DNA of 36,502 bases, from positions 1-36,502 of the forward strand of contig JBIKXS010000033.1 in assembly GCA_044355655.1 (NCBI GenBank), read 5' to 3'. Numbering within the stretch: the first letter of the stretch is position 1; the number at the start of each line of letters is the position of its first letter. The notes under the pieces are model-generated. The model searched no databases, was not told where the DNA came from, and was given only the letters and a program-made list of their open reading frames with translations. Both the position numbers and the translations under genes were made by a program. This DNA is from UBA3064 sp023258775 (GTDB taxonomy: Bacteria > Pseudomonadota > Gammaproteobacteria > Burkholderiales > Burkholderiaceae_E). Shown here piece by piece: positions 1-6,390 of the stretch.

Positions 1-384
1 ACAGGCGCTGGCCACCTGGCGCTTGCGCAAGACGAGCAGGTGATTGCCAAGGCCAAAAGGCAGGCCGAGCGACTTAACGCGCACTTGTGCCAAAAGGCGC
101 GGGGAAGTGCCGACATCGGTTATCTGGTCAGTCCAGTGACGGGTGGAGGGGTGGCTGTGAATCGCTTTCAGCAGCTCTTTTTGCAGGCGTTCGGGCAAGG
201 CAAGAAGGAGCCTGGGGAGTGGGCGCAACATGTGTGGCAGACCTTGCAGGCGCAGGGGCAAAAGCTTGTGAAGGAAGGCAAGACGCTGGAGACGGCAGAA
301 GAAAACCTTGCTGAAATCACAAGCCAGGCGGCAAGCTTTGCAGAGAAACTGCTACCCAGTCTGAAGGCGCTACAGATTGCCTAA
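1..384 (+). CDS. Hypothetical protein, C-terminal part (5' end outside window)
   Basis: The frame is open from the first base to a TAA at 382-384, so this is the 3' end of a gene that begins left of the window; a GTG at 40 is only an internal possible start. The visible 127 residues are mostly polar and helical, rich in Ala, Gln, Lys and Glu, with a small Gly-rich turn (VTGGGVAVN) around residues 46-54. I do not recognise a family and see no catalytic motif, signal peptide or membrane segment. The stop overlaps the start of the methyltransferase-like remnant that follows, so it lies inside the rearranged accessory region and may itself be a fragment. Confidence 0.45.
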   Translation, partial: TGAGHLALAQDEQVIAKAKRQAERLNAHLCQKARGSADIGYLVSPVTGGGVAVNRFQQLFLQAFGQGKKEPGEWAQHVWQTLQAQGQKLVKEGKTLETAEENLAEITSQAASFAEKLLPSLKALQIA

Positions 385-631
385 GGGGAAGGTGATAGGC
401 ATCAGCTACGGTCATCGTCCACAGATGGCCCAAGGAAACCTTTTCATGGCACACCGCTGTGGCTTCACGCAGAAGGTGCTGGATGGGACCCTGAGAAGTT
501 GCGGCTTTCAGATGGTGGCCAGCATGGCAAGGGGTAGACCACCCTTTTTCGATCTGTGGGCAGTGGCAAGCAAGTCAGCCCGAAGCGAAGACGCCATGCG
601 TGCCTTGGCAGGGGAACACTTTCCGAGGTAA
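365..631 (+). pseudogene. Remnant of a class I SAM-dependent methyltransferase (C-terminal part)
   Basis: The frame opens after a TGA at 362-364 and ends with TAA at 629-631. From about 405 it reads like the C-terminal third of a bacterial SAM-dependent methyltransferase: YGHRPQMAQGNLFMAHRCGF, then a helix (QKVLDGTLRSCGF), then a closing strand ending FDLWAVASK. No SAM-binding glycine motif is present, because the N-terminal two thirds are missing and the upstream sequence belongs to another reading frame. The only usable start is a TTG at 377. I infer a truncated, non-functional remnant. The family assignment is from remembered pattern only, without a database search. Confidence 0.45.
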
Positions 632-696
632 AGCCCCAGGGGGTTGTGGAAGAAGCGGTGGGTGATGGCAAGGCGAAGCTCACCGTCCTTGTAAGA

Positions 697-1011
697 TTAC
701 TCTACGCTGGTGTGAACTTCGACTTTCAGCGCACGCTTGATGGCGGCGAAAATTGCCGAGACGTTGCTCATGGTTGGATTGCCCGAGGTTGACAGCATCC
801 TGTGCAAGCTCTTGGCTGGCTTGTTAATCTCCTCGGCCAGTGACTCGAACCCGACCGTCGCATTCACCAGGTCACGCAGAATGAGTTTGGCAGTATCAGG
901 CTCCCCGTTGATAAACAGGGTGATTGCTTCGTCAAGCAGCGCCTGAGCAAAAGCCGGATCGCTCTGCACACGGGCGGCCACAGTTTCTTTGAAATCACGG
1001 GTCAGTGCCAT
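697..1011 (-). CDS. HTH antitoxin of a Gp49/HigB-like module (COG3636-type)
   Basis: A 104-residue protein starting MALTRDFKETVAARVQSDP and ending with a short Val/Glu tail. The pattern is that of COG3636-type antitoxins: an N-terminal helix pair (FAQALLDEAITLFINGE), a linker helix (AKLILRDLVNATVG), then a compact HTH (FESLAEEINKPAKSLHRMLS) followed by SGNPTMSNVSAIFAAIKRAL, where the 'GNPT' turn is typical. It would bind and neutralise the toxin encoded just upstream on the same strand (stop at 1015, three-base gap before the ATG at 1011), and such antitoxins usually repress their own operon. The antitoxin is intact although the toxin frame is broken, a common end state for decaying modules. 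Confidence 0.85.
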   Translation of the reverse strand: MALTRDFKETVAARVQSDPAFAQALLDEAITLFINGEPDTAKLILRDLVNATVGFESLAEEINKPAKSLHRMLSTSGNPTMSNVSAIFAAIKRALKVEVHTSVE

Positions 1012-1014
1012 GGA

Positions 1015-1352
1015 TCACGTTCCTTTTTTCGTTTGGGCCTTGAGCCGCTTGTGGTCTTCCCATAAGGCAACCGCCTCAGCGATATCCTTTTGCTGGCGCT
1101 TTTTGCTGCCGCCACCAGCAGGACAATGATCCGCAGACCGTCTTTGGCCAGGTAGATACGGTAACCCGGCCCCCAGTCGACCTTGTACTCGCCAATGCCC
1201 CGAAACCACTCCACGTTGGATAGATTGCCCTGTTCCATCCGTGTAGTGGCCACACTGATCTTAGCTGCAGCCACTGGGTCGAGCGTGGTAAACCAAGCTG
1301 CGTAGGGGCTAGTTCCATCGGGCAAAATCAGTTCTCTGACCTGATAACTCAT
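1015..1352 (-). pseudogene. Gp49/RelE-like toxin with a one-base frameshift
   Basis: From ATG at 1352 the protein reads MSYQVRELILPDGTSPYAAW and continues through VDWGPGYRIYLAKDGLRIIVLL, the core of the phage-derived Gp49-like (RelE/HigB fold) toxin family. The family's closing block (GGGSKKRQQKDIAEAVALWE, ending KAQTKKGT) is present but in a neighbouring frame that stops at 1015. One extra G at 1115-1116, where the coding strand reads CTGCTGGTGG, would restore a continuous 112-residue toxin of normal length. As read, the original frame continues into unrelated Arg/Ser-rich sequence to 1002 and overlaps the antitoxin start. The repaired gene would be three bases upstream of its antitoxin. Confidence 0.8.
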
Positions 1353-1510
1353 CAGAGGGCATGGTAACACGTACGTTGCTATCGATACTGCATTGACCAA
1401 GGGAAAGGCAGCCAAATCGTCTAAGGACCTTGCCACGTAGGTCGCAGCGGCTGACAAGAGGGTACTGTTGCTCCGGGATATTGATGTGCCGACATTTTTT
1501 ACCTGGAAGT

Positions 1511-2323
1511 TCAGTGGCATGCGGTAGTGGCTTGAGCAGTACCATCAGACACGACATCCTGAGAAGAGACGGGTAACCCTTGCGCGTGGCCATAAACATT
1601 CTTATACCGCTCAAGGCAGCGTTGGGGTGGCGCGGCTGTATGCTGGTTCATGGCTTTTCTCGTCCGGTAGCCGTTGGTTGGTGGGCGTCCTCCCCGGTTT
1701 TTAGGGGCGTTGACGACATTTGCGGAGTTTCGCGCTTTTCCTGATGCCTCCCCCACCATGGTGTTGACCTGCATGTACTGCACTTGGATGGTTTGGCCAA
1801 TGCCGCTTTGGAGCCGCTGCAAGGTCAAAGCGCTTCTGGAGAACGCATCCATCAGTCGGGCTGAGGCCCGGGCCTTTTTGATGGCGATCTCAGGGTCTCT
1901 CGCTGCTGAGGATTCCGCCAGCAATTCGAGTGCCCGACGGTGCGCAGCGGCCATTTGATGGGTAGCCATTTTCTCGATGGCAGCCCTGGCTTGCATATCC
2001 TGGGCCGCCTCGATTCCGAGTTCCAGAACCCCGGCCCGCTCAAGCAACGCCGCTCTTTGGCCGCTTGCGTCTGCGTTCAGTAAATCTGGCTCTCTGAGCA
2101 TCGTTTCCAGCCCCGGTAGCCCGTCTTCCATCTGAGGGACAACTTCGCCTCCTAGGCCGATTTCGAGGGGTTTTGAAGGGGTTAGGAGGGCTCGCGCCTC
2201 TTCTTCCAGTCGGTCAGCAAGCGCCAATTCGAAGTTCCGTCTAACCGGATCATAGTCCGGAGCTAATGCACGCCGGTGCTGGGCTTCGGTTTGCATTTTC
2301 AGTGCCTGGCGAACCACACTCAT
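1511..2323 (-). CDS. Hypothetical mobile-region protein
   Basis: A 270-residue frame from ATG at 2323 (MSVVRQALKMQTEAQHRRAL). The same frame extends 39 residues further upstream, but that part is low-quality sequence overlapping the broken antitoxin at 2398-2620, so I prefer the internal ATG. The middle is long amphipathic helix (residues about 90-190) with KKARASARLMDAFSRSALTL, then a segment reading LQRLQSGIGQTIQVQYMQV and a basic GGRPPTNGYRTRK patch. I have seen this 'TLQRL..G..QTI.VQ..QV' layout in uncharacterised proteins of mobile regions but know no function. The last 45 residues look degenerate and may come from a frameshift or run-on. Confidence 0.55.
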   Translation of the reverse strand: MSVVRQALKMQTEAQHRRALAPDYDPVRRNFELALADRLEEEARALLTPSKPLEIGLGGEVVPQMEDGLPGLETMLREPDLLNADASGQRAALLERAGVLELGIEAAQDMQARAAIEKMATHQMAAAHRRALELLAESSAARDPEIAIKKARASARLMDAFSRSALTLQRLQSGIGQTIQVQYMQVNTMVGEASGKARNSANVVNAPKNRGGRPPTNGYRTRKAMNQHTAAPPQRCLERYKNVYGHAQGLPVSSQDVVSDGTAQATTACH

Positions 2324-2397
2324 GGGCGTAACTCCACGCGTAATAGGAATGGGCGCGCAGGCAGGTATGTTGGGCTCCCAGCGCTTGTGGCTTGGTT

Positions 2398-2620
2398 GAG
2401 CAAAGCTGGGCCTGCGGGGCGTACACGGCATTGCTCCCAATTCGGGAGCGTTTTGGGTTTCACGCCGATCAAAAAAGCAAAGCTTGTCTGCGACATTACT
2501 GCTCGCTGGCGGATTGCTTTGGCATCAGGCTCAGGAAAGTCCCGGACGGCTACATCTACAGCGTCTTTGCCGCTGATGCGCTTGCCCATGTCGTTGATAC
2601 TGGTGAGTAGTTGCTCACAT
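2398..2620 (-). pseudogene. NadS/HigA-like HTH antitoxin, start-proximal frameshift and truncated end
   Basis: The reading frame gives EQLLTSINDMGKRISGKDAV, then FPEPDAKAIRQRAVMSQTSF, then AFLIGVKPKTLPNWEQCRVR and PAGPALL. This is the standard layout of NadS-type antitoxins, with the HTH (SQ..FA.LIGV...TL.NWEQ.R..P.GPA) complete. A good Shine-Dalgarno (GGAGG, 2628-2632 on the complement) precedes ATG at 2620, but that ATG is followed at once by TGA; one missing base after the start would rejoin it to the frame above. After GPALL the expected C-terminal helix is absent and the frame drifts to a stop at 2320. It sits 15 bases after the stop of the matching toxin remnant. I judge it inactive unless MGKRI (ATG 2589) is used. 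Confidence 0.7.
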
Positions 2621-2635
2621 TATTTGTCCTCCATT

Positions 2636-2796
2636 TTAAAGCATATATTCCATCAGATCAGCTAACGTTTTCAATTGCGCCTTGGATAGATTCTCAGCCT
2701 TACTCCTAGTTTGACCGTACGCTGTAAGCGGATAAATTGATCAAACAAGTTCGGTAACCAATCGAAAAAGTACCTGTCGGATGAGCACTTTTTGTA
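2636..2796 (-). pseudogene. Toxin remnant of a RelE/HigB (NadT-like) family, C-terminal part with frameshift
   Basis: The last part reads IYPLTAYGQTRSKAENLSK then AQLKTLADLMEYML and TAA (2636-2638). This matches the conserved end of PF06296-type RelE toxins ('IY.LTAYGK...ENLS..EL..L..L'). Immediately upstream in another frame is RYFFDWLPNLFDQ, which fits the preceding strand; one extra A in the CAATT at about 2735 would join the two. The N-terminal half is gone and is replaced by the duplicated segment at 2827-2953. The stop lies just before the Shine-Dalgarno of the NadS-like antitoxin, so the pair kept its operon order while both members decayed. Confidence 0.6.
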
Positions 2797-2797
2797 T

Positions 2798-2811
2798 TAG
2801 TGGCGCTAGTA
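2798..2811. repeat. 14-bp motif TAGTGGCGCTAGTA, related to copies at 2904 and 5234
   Basis: TAGTGGCGCTAGTA here, TAGTCCGACTAGTA at 2904-2917 and TAGTGGCACTAGTA at 5234-5247 share the outer bases and differ in the centre. This copy lies at the seam between the toxin remnant and the duplicated segment. The other two lie inside the duplication. It is a candidate recombination core or operator. Confidence 0.4.
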
Positions 2812-2826
2812 CTTTACGCCATGAAA

Positions 2827-2953
2827 CCAACCCCTTCCCAGAGCTCTCCATGAGCTTGGGGTCGTTGATGATCTGGTCAAATGCACCCATACTAAAGTAT
2901 TACTAGTCCGACTAGTATTCAGTCGCCTGACAGGCGCTGCATTCGGATGTTTT
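2827..2953. repeat. Long direct repeat, copy A (pairs with 5158-5283)
   Basis: About 127 bp that aligns end to end with 5158-5283 in the same orientation, from CCAACCCCTTCCCA to ATTCGGATGTTTT, with scattered substitutions and one small indel. On the complement it contains the last codons of one gene (KNIRMQR...stop), a palindrome, then a start reading MGAFDQIINDPKLMESSGKG. In copy A this start frame is open; in copy B a one-base difference breaks it. Copy B feeds directly into the recombinase gene, whereas copy A runs into the toxin remnant. Confidence 0.85.
2901..2917. promoter_or_regulatory. Perfect palindrome TACTAGT-CCG-ACTAGTA
   Basis: Seven-base perfect inverted arms around a three-base centre, placed between the stop of the prophage-like fragment and the start frame MGAFDQ on the complement. 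The matching place in copy B (5231-5247) keeps the arms with one mismatch. It could be a repressor operator or a recombinase binding site; the sequence alone does not decide. Confidence 0.45.
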
Positions 2954-3197
2954 TGAGTAACTCACCAAACACGTTTAGGTGGACATCCACCTCCAGGGGA
3001 TTGTTCTTGTCGCCCACTAACTCGGTCCTGGCCAGCTTAGGTACGTGGTACTCCACCACGCTTTGAAACATGTCGAAAGCCTTAGCAGGGTTAGGAGGTA
3101 CGATGTACTTCTCATCGCCTGTCTCCTGGTCTATCGTCTTAACTCCCTTAGCTACTGCGTCGAGCGATTTAGGGGGGTGCCGGGTATGTGGGGTTAA
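2919..3197 (-). pseudogene. Prophage-like gene fragment, possibly a terminase small-subunit-like protein
   Basis: On the complement a frame of about 90 codons runs from after a TAG at 3198-3200 to TGA at 2919-2921. It reads KGVKTIDQETGDEKYIVPPN, then PAKAFDMFQSVVEYHVPKLA, then RTELVGDKNNPLEVDVHLNV. The 'YHVPKLARTE..G....PLEVD' segment resembles phage DNA-packaging or terminase small-subunit-like proteins as I remember them. There is no good start codon at its 5' end, so it is a 3' fragment. Its last 12 codons lie in repeat copy A, and copy B keeps only an equivalent tail (QNIRIQRQSKD, stop). The family call is tentative. Confidence 0.4.
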
Positions 3198-3362
3198 CTA
3201 TTCAGAATTTCGATAGCCCCTACCCCTGCTCATTTCCAAGTTTCAGGGCGACGCAGGGATGATGCTGGAATGCGTTCAGGCCAGAGCTTAAGTCCCTTTA
3301 GAAATAAAGAACAGGTAGACGGTTTTTGAATTCCTTGACTGAAATGGTTTAGCGTTATTCTC

Positions 3363-3391
3363 TTGACGGAATATTCCATGAGAGGTATTTT
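3363..3391 (+). promoter_or_regulatory. Sigma70-like promoter for the HigBA-like module
   Basis: TTGACG (3363-3368), a 17-base spacer, then TATTTT (3386-3391). The ATG of the toxin follows at 3398, so the transcript would be nearly leaderless if this promoter is used. No other comparable match was noticed just upstream. Confidence 0.5.
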
Positions 3392-3397
3392 CGAGCC

Positions 3398-3763
3398 ATG
3401 AGATGGGAGGTTGAATATACCGATGAGTTCGGCCAATGGTGGGCAGAATTGTCCGAACAAGAGCAGATTAGCGTAGCCGCCTCTGTCCAGCTATTGGAGC
3501 AACGCGGCCCAAATCTTGGATTTCCGCATAGCAGCGGAGTTCGCGGTTCAAAGCACGGTCATCTACGAGAATTACGAACACAACACCTTGGCAGGCCAAT
3601 TAGGACGCTTTACGCCTTCGACCCATTACGAACTGCGATCTTGTTGATAGGTGGGGACAAAACTGGTGATAGTCGCTGGTATGACCTTAATGTCCCATTG
3701 GCAGATCGTCTTTATGACGAACATTTGGAACAACTTCGGAAGGAGGGTAAGACCCATGGCTAA
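3398..3763 (+). CDS. HigB/Gp49-like toxin (RelE fold mRNA interferase family)
   Basis: A 121-residue protein beginning MRWEVEYTDEFGQWWAELSE. The order of features is that of the phage-derived Gp49-like/HigB toxins: a first strand (VEYTDEF), a long helix (QEQISVAASVQLLEQRGP), the basic 'GSKHGHLRELRTQHLGRPIR' block that carries the RNA-contacting Arg/His residues, and strands YAFDPLRTAILLIGGDKTGD. It ends RLYDEHLEQLRKEGK, a typical tail. Members cleave mRNA at the ribosome when free of antitoxin. The next gene's ATG (3756) overlaps this stop by eight bases, so the two are translationally coupled, toxin first as in higBA. This is the only pair of the five in this region that looks fully intact. 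Confidence 0.9.
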   Translation: MRWEVEYTDEFGQWWAELSEQEQISVAASVQLLEQRGPNLGFPHSSGVRGSKHGHLRELRTQHLGRPIRTLYAFDPLRTAILLIGGDKTGDSRWYDLNVPLADRLYDEHLEQLRKEGKTHG

Positions 3764-4082
3764 GAAGTTTGCGGATCTCCGCGCTCAGATGAAGCCTGAG
3801 GCTAGGCAACGTGCCGAGGAGGCCGCGCAGACATTGCTTTCTGCGATGCCCTTAAACGAATTACGTCAGGCTCGTGGTTTATCACAGAAGATGCTGGCCG
3901 AAGTGCTACATGTTCAGCAGCCGTCAATTGCAAAGATCGAGAAGCGCACCGACATGTACCTCTCAACCCTGCGCAGCCACATCGAGGCCATGGGGGGTGA
4001 GTTGGAGATTATCGCCCGCTTCCCGGATGGTTCGGTGAAGATTAGCAACTTCTCGGACTTGGGTAATACTCCGTCAGTGTGA
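3756..4082 (+). CDS. HigA-like XRE-family antitoxin
   Basis: A 108-residue protein from ATG at 3756 (MAKKFADLRAQMKPEARQRA), preferred over an in-frame upstream start at 3651 because it overlaps the toxin stop by eight bases and the conserved family begins here. An N-terminal helix (residues 1-35) is followed by an XRE HTH at about residues 36-70: MPLNELRQARGLSQKMLAEV, LHVQQPSIAKIEKR. The tail ends in 'STLRSHIEAMGGELEIIARF PDG', the short beta addition typical of this antitoxin group. It should bind the toxin and repress the promoter at 3363-3391. It converges with the recombinase gene, whose stop lies 30 bases downstream. Confidence 0.9.
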   Translation: MAKKFADLRAQMKPEARQRAEEAAQTLLSAMPLNELRQARGLSQKMLAEVLHVQQPSIAKIEKRTDMYLSTLRSHIEAMGGELEIIARFPDGSVKISNFSDLGNTPSV

Positions 4083-4111
4083 TGTCAGAGCGCTGAGTCC
4101 ACACCACCGCA

Positions 4112-5182
4112 CTACGCCGCAACCAAAGGTACATCCAGCACCCGATTCGGCATGGCACCCATCACTGAGCCGACAGCCAAAGTTGCTGCGTTACTGGCAG
4201 CAAGCAGCGTGTCCTGGCTCAAGTGGGCATAACGCTGGGTCGTATTGACCTGGGTATGGCCGAGGATGCGTTGGACTTCATAAAGCGTCCTACCCGAGTT
4301 GATCAGAAGACTTGCAAAGCTGTGGCGCAGGTCATGCATTCGCACATTGCTTAAGCCTGCCTTGGTTCTTGCGGTGTGCCATGCGCAATAAATGGACACA
4401 TAGAGTTTACCAGTGTCGGGGTTGGCAAAGGCCCATGGAAGATCCCGAGGCATGGTTGCAAGCAAATTCATGACGCCATCTGCTAAAGGTACATGCCTTG
4501 CTTTACCGGCCTTGGTGGTGGGTATGCGCCAGATGCGTCGTTCAAGATCGAAGTCTGTCCACTTGGCGTCCAAGACCTCGCGCTTTCGGGCGCCGGTCAG
4601 GATCAACATCGGCACGATGAACTTGAGCATTGGATTTTCGCTCTCGCAGACGGCGTCGTAGAGCCGCTTGGCTTCATCCTGGCTCAAGTAACGCTCTCGC
4701 CGGTTGTTCACCTCAAGCAGCGGCACCCCTGCACAAGGGTTAGCCTTGATCCCTGGCACTTCCCAGCGCAAAGCCAGATTGAAGATGTATCGCATCATGA
4801 TCAAGAGTCGATTGGCCGACCCCGGTGCTGCGTCTGAAGCTCGTCGGTCCGCATGCATTTTCACGATGTCTTGTCTTGTGATCGTGTCTAGATGACGCTT
4901 GCCGAACCGAGGCAGCAAGTGGTTCTTCAATAAGTTGATGTCGGTGTTCCAAGACCGCTTATAAGTCTTCACATAGGGCAGGTATTGCTCGTCGATAAAC
5001 TGGGCAAAGGTCGGCACAGCCCGAGCAACGCGCTTTTCTTCGACGAGGTCTTCGCCCATAGCAATACGATTCCTGGCCTTTTCAGCAAGGGCTCGGGCCT
5101 GTGAAAGTGAGATATCAGCGGCTCTGCCAAGCTTTAGATAGCGTGTTTTCCCTCTGGCCAACCCCTTCCCAAAGCTCTCCAT
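4112..5182 (-). CDS. Tyrosine recombinase/integrase, N-terminal domain missing
   Basis: 356 residues from ATG at 5182. The core-binding domain runs about 57-140 (PTFAQFIDEQYLPYVKTYKR). The catalytic domain has every signature residue: R199 in LTGARKREV, H283 and R286 in MHDLRHSFA, H309 in LGHTQVNTT and nucleophile Y318 in QRYAH. The usual N-terminal arm-binding domain is absent: family-like sequence begins only at RGKTRYLKLGRAADIS (residue 10), and the first nine codons (MESFGKGLA) come from the duplicated segment at 5158-5283. A TAG lies in frame 14 codons upstream, so no longer protein is possible. I infer a truncated recombinase with an intact active site but uncertain activity. A second copy survives as a C-terminal remnant at 5928-6026. 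Confidence 0.9.
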   Translation of the reverse strand: MESFGKGLARGKTRYLKLGRAADISLSQARALAEKARNRIAMGEDLVEEKRVARAVPTFAQFIDEQYLPYVKTYKRSWNTDINLLKNHLLPRFGKRHLDTITRQDIVKMHADRRASDAAPGSANRLLIMMRYIFNLALRWEVPGIKANPCAGVPLLEVNNRRERYLSQDEAKRLYDAVCESENPMLKFIVPMLILTGARKREVLDAKWTDFDLERRIWRIPTTKAGKARHVPLADGVMNLLATMPRDLPWAFANPDTGKLYVSIYCAWHTARTKAGLSNVRMHDLRHSFASLLINSGRTLYEVQRILGHTQVNTTQRYAHLSQDTLLAASNAATLAVGSVMGAMPNRVLDVPLVAA

Positions 5183-5283
5183 GAGCTTGGGGCCGTTGAT
5201 GATCTGAACAATGCACCCATACTAAAGTAGTGCTAGTGGCACTAGTATTTAGTCCTTTGATTGTCGCTGAATTCGGATGTTTT
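5158..5283. repeat. Long direct repeat, copy B (pairs with 2827-2953)
   Basis: Same orientation as copy A and similar over its full length. On the complement it carries a short gene tail (QNIRIQRQSKD, TAA), an imperfect version of the palindrome, and the first codons of the recombinase frame. The sequence TGAACAATG here matches TGGTCAAATG in copy A, so the MGAFDQ start frame seen in copy A is broken by one base here. The two copies bracket the recombinase and the HigBA-like module. Confidence 0.85.
5234..5247. repeat. 14-bp motif TAGTGGCACTAGTA
   Basis: One base different from TAGTGGCGCTAGTA at 2798-2811 and four bases different from the copy at 2904-2917. It lies 52 bases upstream of the recombinase ATG, a suitable place for a recombinase attachment core or a repressor site. 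Confidence 0.4.
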
Positions 5284-5360
5284 GCACGGCCTGCTGTCGA
5301 TGGGACTGACCCTAAACAAGCGGGTGGAATCACTGCCAGCGACTCCGGCCAGTCGTCAGA

Positions 5361-5639
5361 TCAGGGGCACACCTGCTTCGGCCCCGATGACCGCCAGCGC
5401 GCGTCGTCGACGCAGTAAACCAGCCGGTGAGTGCCGTCGATACGGCGCGACCAGAAGCCCGAGAGGTTTTCCTTGAGGGGTTCAGGTTTGCCAATGCCCT
5501 CGAAGGGGTGGCGCAGGCAGTCCTTAACCAAGGCATCGATGCGCTCGAGTGTCTTGCGGTCCTGGCCTTGCCAGTATTCGTAATCATCCCAGGCGGCCAG
5601 GGTCCAAGTCAGTTTCAGCAGTTTGCTTTCAATCGGCAT
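5361..5639 (-). CDS. yoeB: YoeB-family toxin with altered C-terminus, probably inactive
   Basis: 92 residues; the family-like part starts at LTWTLAAWDDYEYWQGQDRK. The Txe/YoeB pattern continues through DALVKDCLRHPFEGIGKPEP, LKENLSGFWSRRIDGTHRLVY. The conserved Glu (GKPEPL) and Arg (WSRRI) of the active site are present. YoeB proteins end in a conserved 'CRYHY' that supplies the catalytic His and Tyr. Here the frame breaks after YCVDDAR and ends RWRSSGPKQVCP. Adding one C at about 5396 gives RLAVIG, closer to the family, but the sequence after it still lacks RYHY. The ATG (5639) overlaps the antitoxin stop by 11 bases, normal operon coupling. I infer loss of nuclease activity. Confidence 0.8.
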   Translation of the reverse strand: MPIESKLLKLTWTLAAWDDYEYWQGQDRKTLERIDALVKDCLRHPFEGIGKPEPLKENLSGFWSRRIDGTHRLVYCVDDARWRSSGPKQVCP

Positions 5640-5886
5640 CGACCAGATCCTGCTTTTTGACCTGCCCCTGGCGGTACTGCTCGATGGAGCGTGCTAGGTG
5701 GGCCGCGTTCGCAGGCGATTTGAGCAGATGGACGGTCTCCATCAGACTGTTGAAGGTGTCCAGCGACATTACCACCGCATCGGGAGCATCCCGGCGTGCG
5801 ATGACCGTGTAGTCGGCATCGTCGATGACCTGATCGATGACGTTTTTGAGGCTGTTTCGTGCCTCAGAGAAATTCACCACGCGCAT
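5629..5886 (-). CDS. yefM: YefM/Phd-family antitoxin
   Basis: 85 residues from ATG at 5886 (MRVVNFSEARNSLKNVIDQV), preferred over the upstream in-frame start at 5925 because AAAGGGA stands at a proper distance and the family begins here. The N-terminal DNA-binding part includes YTVIARRDAPDAVVMSLDTF. The C-terminal part (SLMETVHLLKSPANAAHLAR, then SIEQYRQGQVKKQDLVD) is the unstructured toxin-wrapping segment typical of YefM. The gene looks intact, unlike its toxin partner. It starts 42 bases after the end of the recombinase remnant and is read in the same direction. Confidence 0.9.
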   Translation of the reverse strand: MRVVNFSEARNSLKNVIDQVIDDADYTVIARRDAPDAVVMSLDTFNSLMETVHLLKSPANAAHLARSIEQYRQGQVKKQDLVDAD

Positions 5887-5927
5887 GACGATAGTTCCCT
5901 TTGAGCTGTGCCATTTAATGTACAAGT

Positions 5928-6026
5928 CTAAGGCATTGCCAAAGGCACATCCAGCACCCGGTTTGGCATCGCACCCATCACTGAGCCGACTACCAAAGTT
6001 GCTGGGTTGCTAGCCGCAAGCATCGT
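5928..6026 (-). pseudogene. C-terminal remnant of a second tyrosine recombinase
   Basis: About 33 codons reading TMLAASNPATLVVGSVMGAM, PNRVLDVPLAMP, stop. The intact recombinase ends TLLAASNAATLAVGSVMGAM, PNRVLDVPLVAA, so the match is close in both protein and DNA (compare 4119-4205). None of the catalytic residues is included. To its right the match ends abruptly at CATCGT, where the primase-like fragment begins. It shows that at least two related recombinase genes have been in this region. Confidence 0.9.
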
Positions 6027-6390
6027 CGCACCAATCTGCCTCGTCAAAATCGACCGACAGGAAATAGCTGGTGTTTTATTCCACCAGCGGATAATCGCCA
6101 ACCGTGTGCGCGCCAGCCAGATGGTCGTAGACACCGTCACGCCATTCGTTGGCGCAGGCCGGTGCGTAGCCCGACTTGCCCGTGGTTTTGCTTTCCCAGC
6201 GGACTGGATAAACATCCGTGCGCCCGCGAAACAGGCGTCGGAACAGAGCTAGCTTTTCGGCGGTGGACAGCCGGGAGGATTCTTGTTCTCGGGCCGTAAG
6301 GGCAATTGGGTTTCGCTGCTGCCACTCGATTCCACGGGCTTCGAGCAATGCAATCAGGCGTGCGATTTCTTGCCGGAGCTGCGTAAGCGC
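6027..6390 (-). pseudogene. Fragment of a TOTE-type archaeo-eukaryotic primase
   Basis: On the complement, in frame with hipA, the sequence LRQEIARLIALLEARGIEW, then SSRLSTAEKLALFRRLFRGR, TDVYPVRWESKTTGKSGYAP, ACANEWRDGV matches the N-terminus of the primase of TOTE conflict systems as I know it: a coiled coil followed by the 'LFRGR.DVYPVRWE....GYSPAC.NEW' block. The expected Cys-rich stretch is missing; the frame jumps from RDGV to YDHLAGAHTVG. After the stop at 6076 the same frame still reads TSYFLSVDFDEADWCDDA, the next conserved strand with its metal-binding Asp residues. It then joins the recombinase remnant. The catalytic module is incomplete, so this is debris. Confidence 0.75.
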
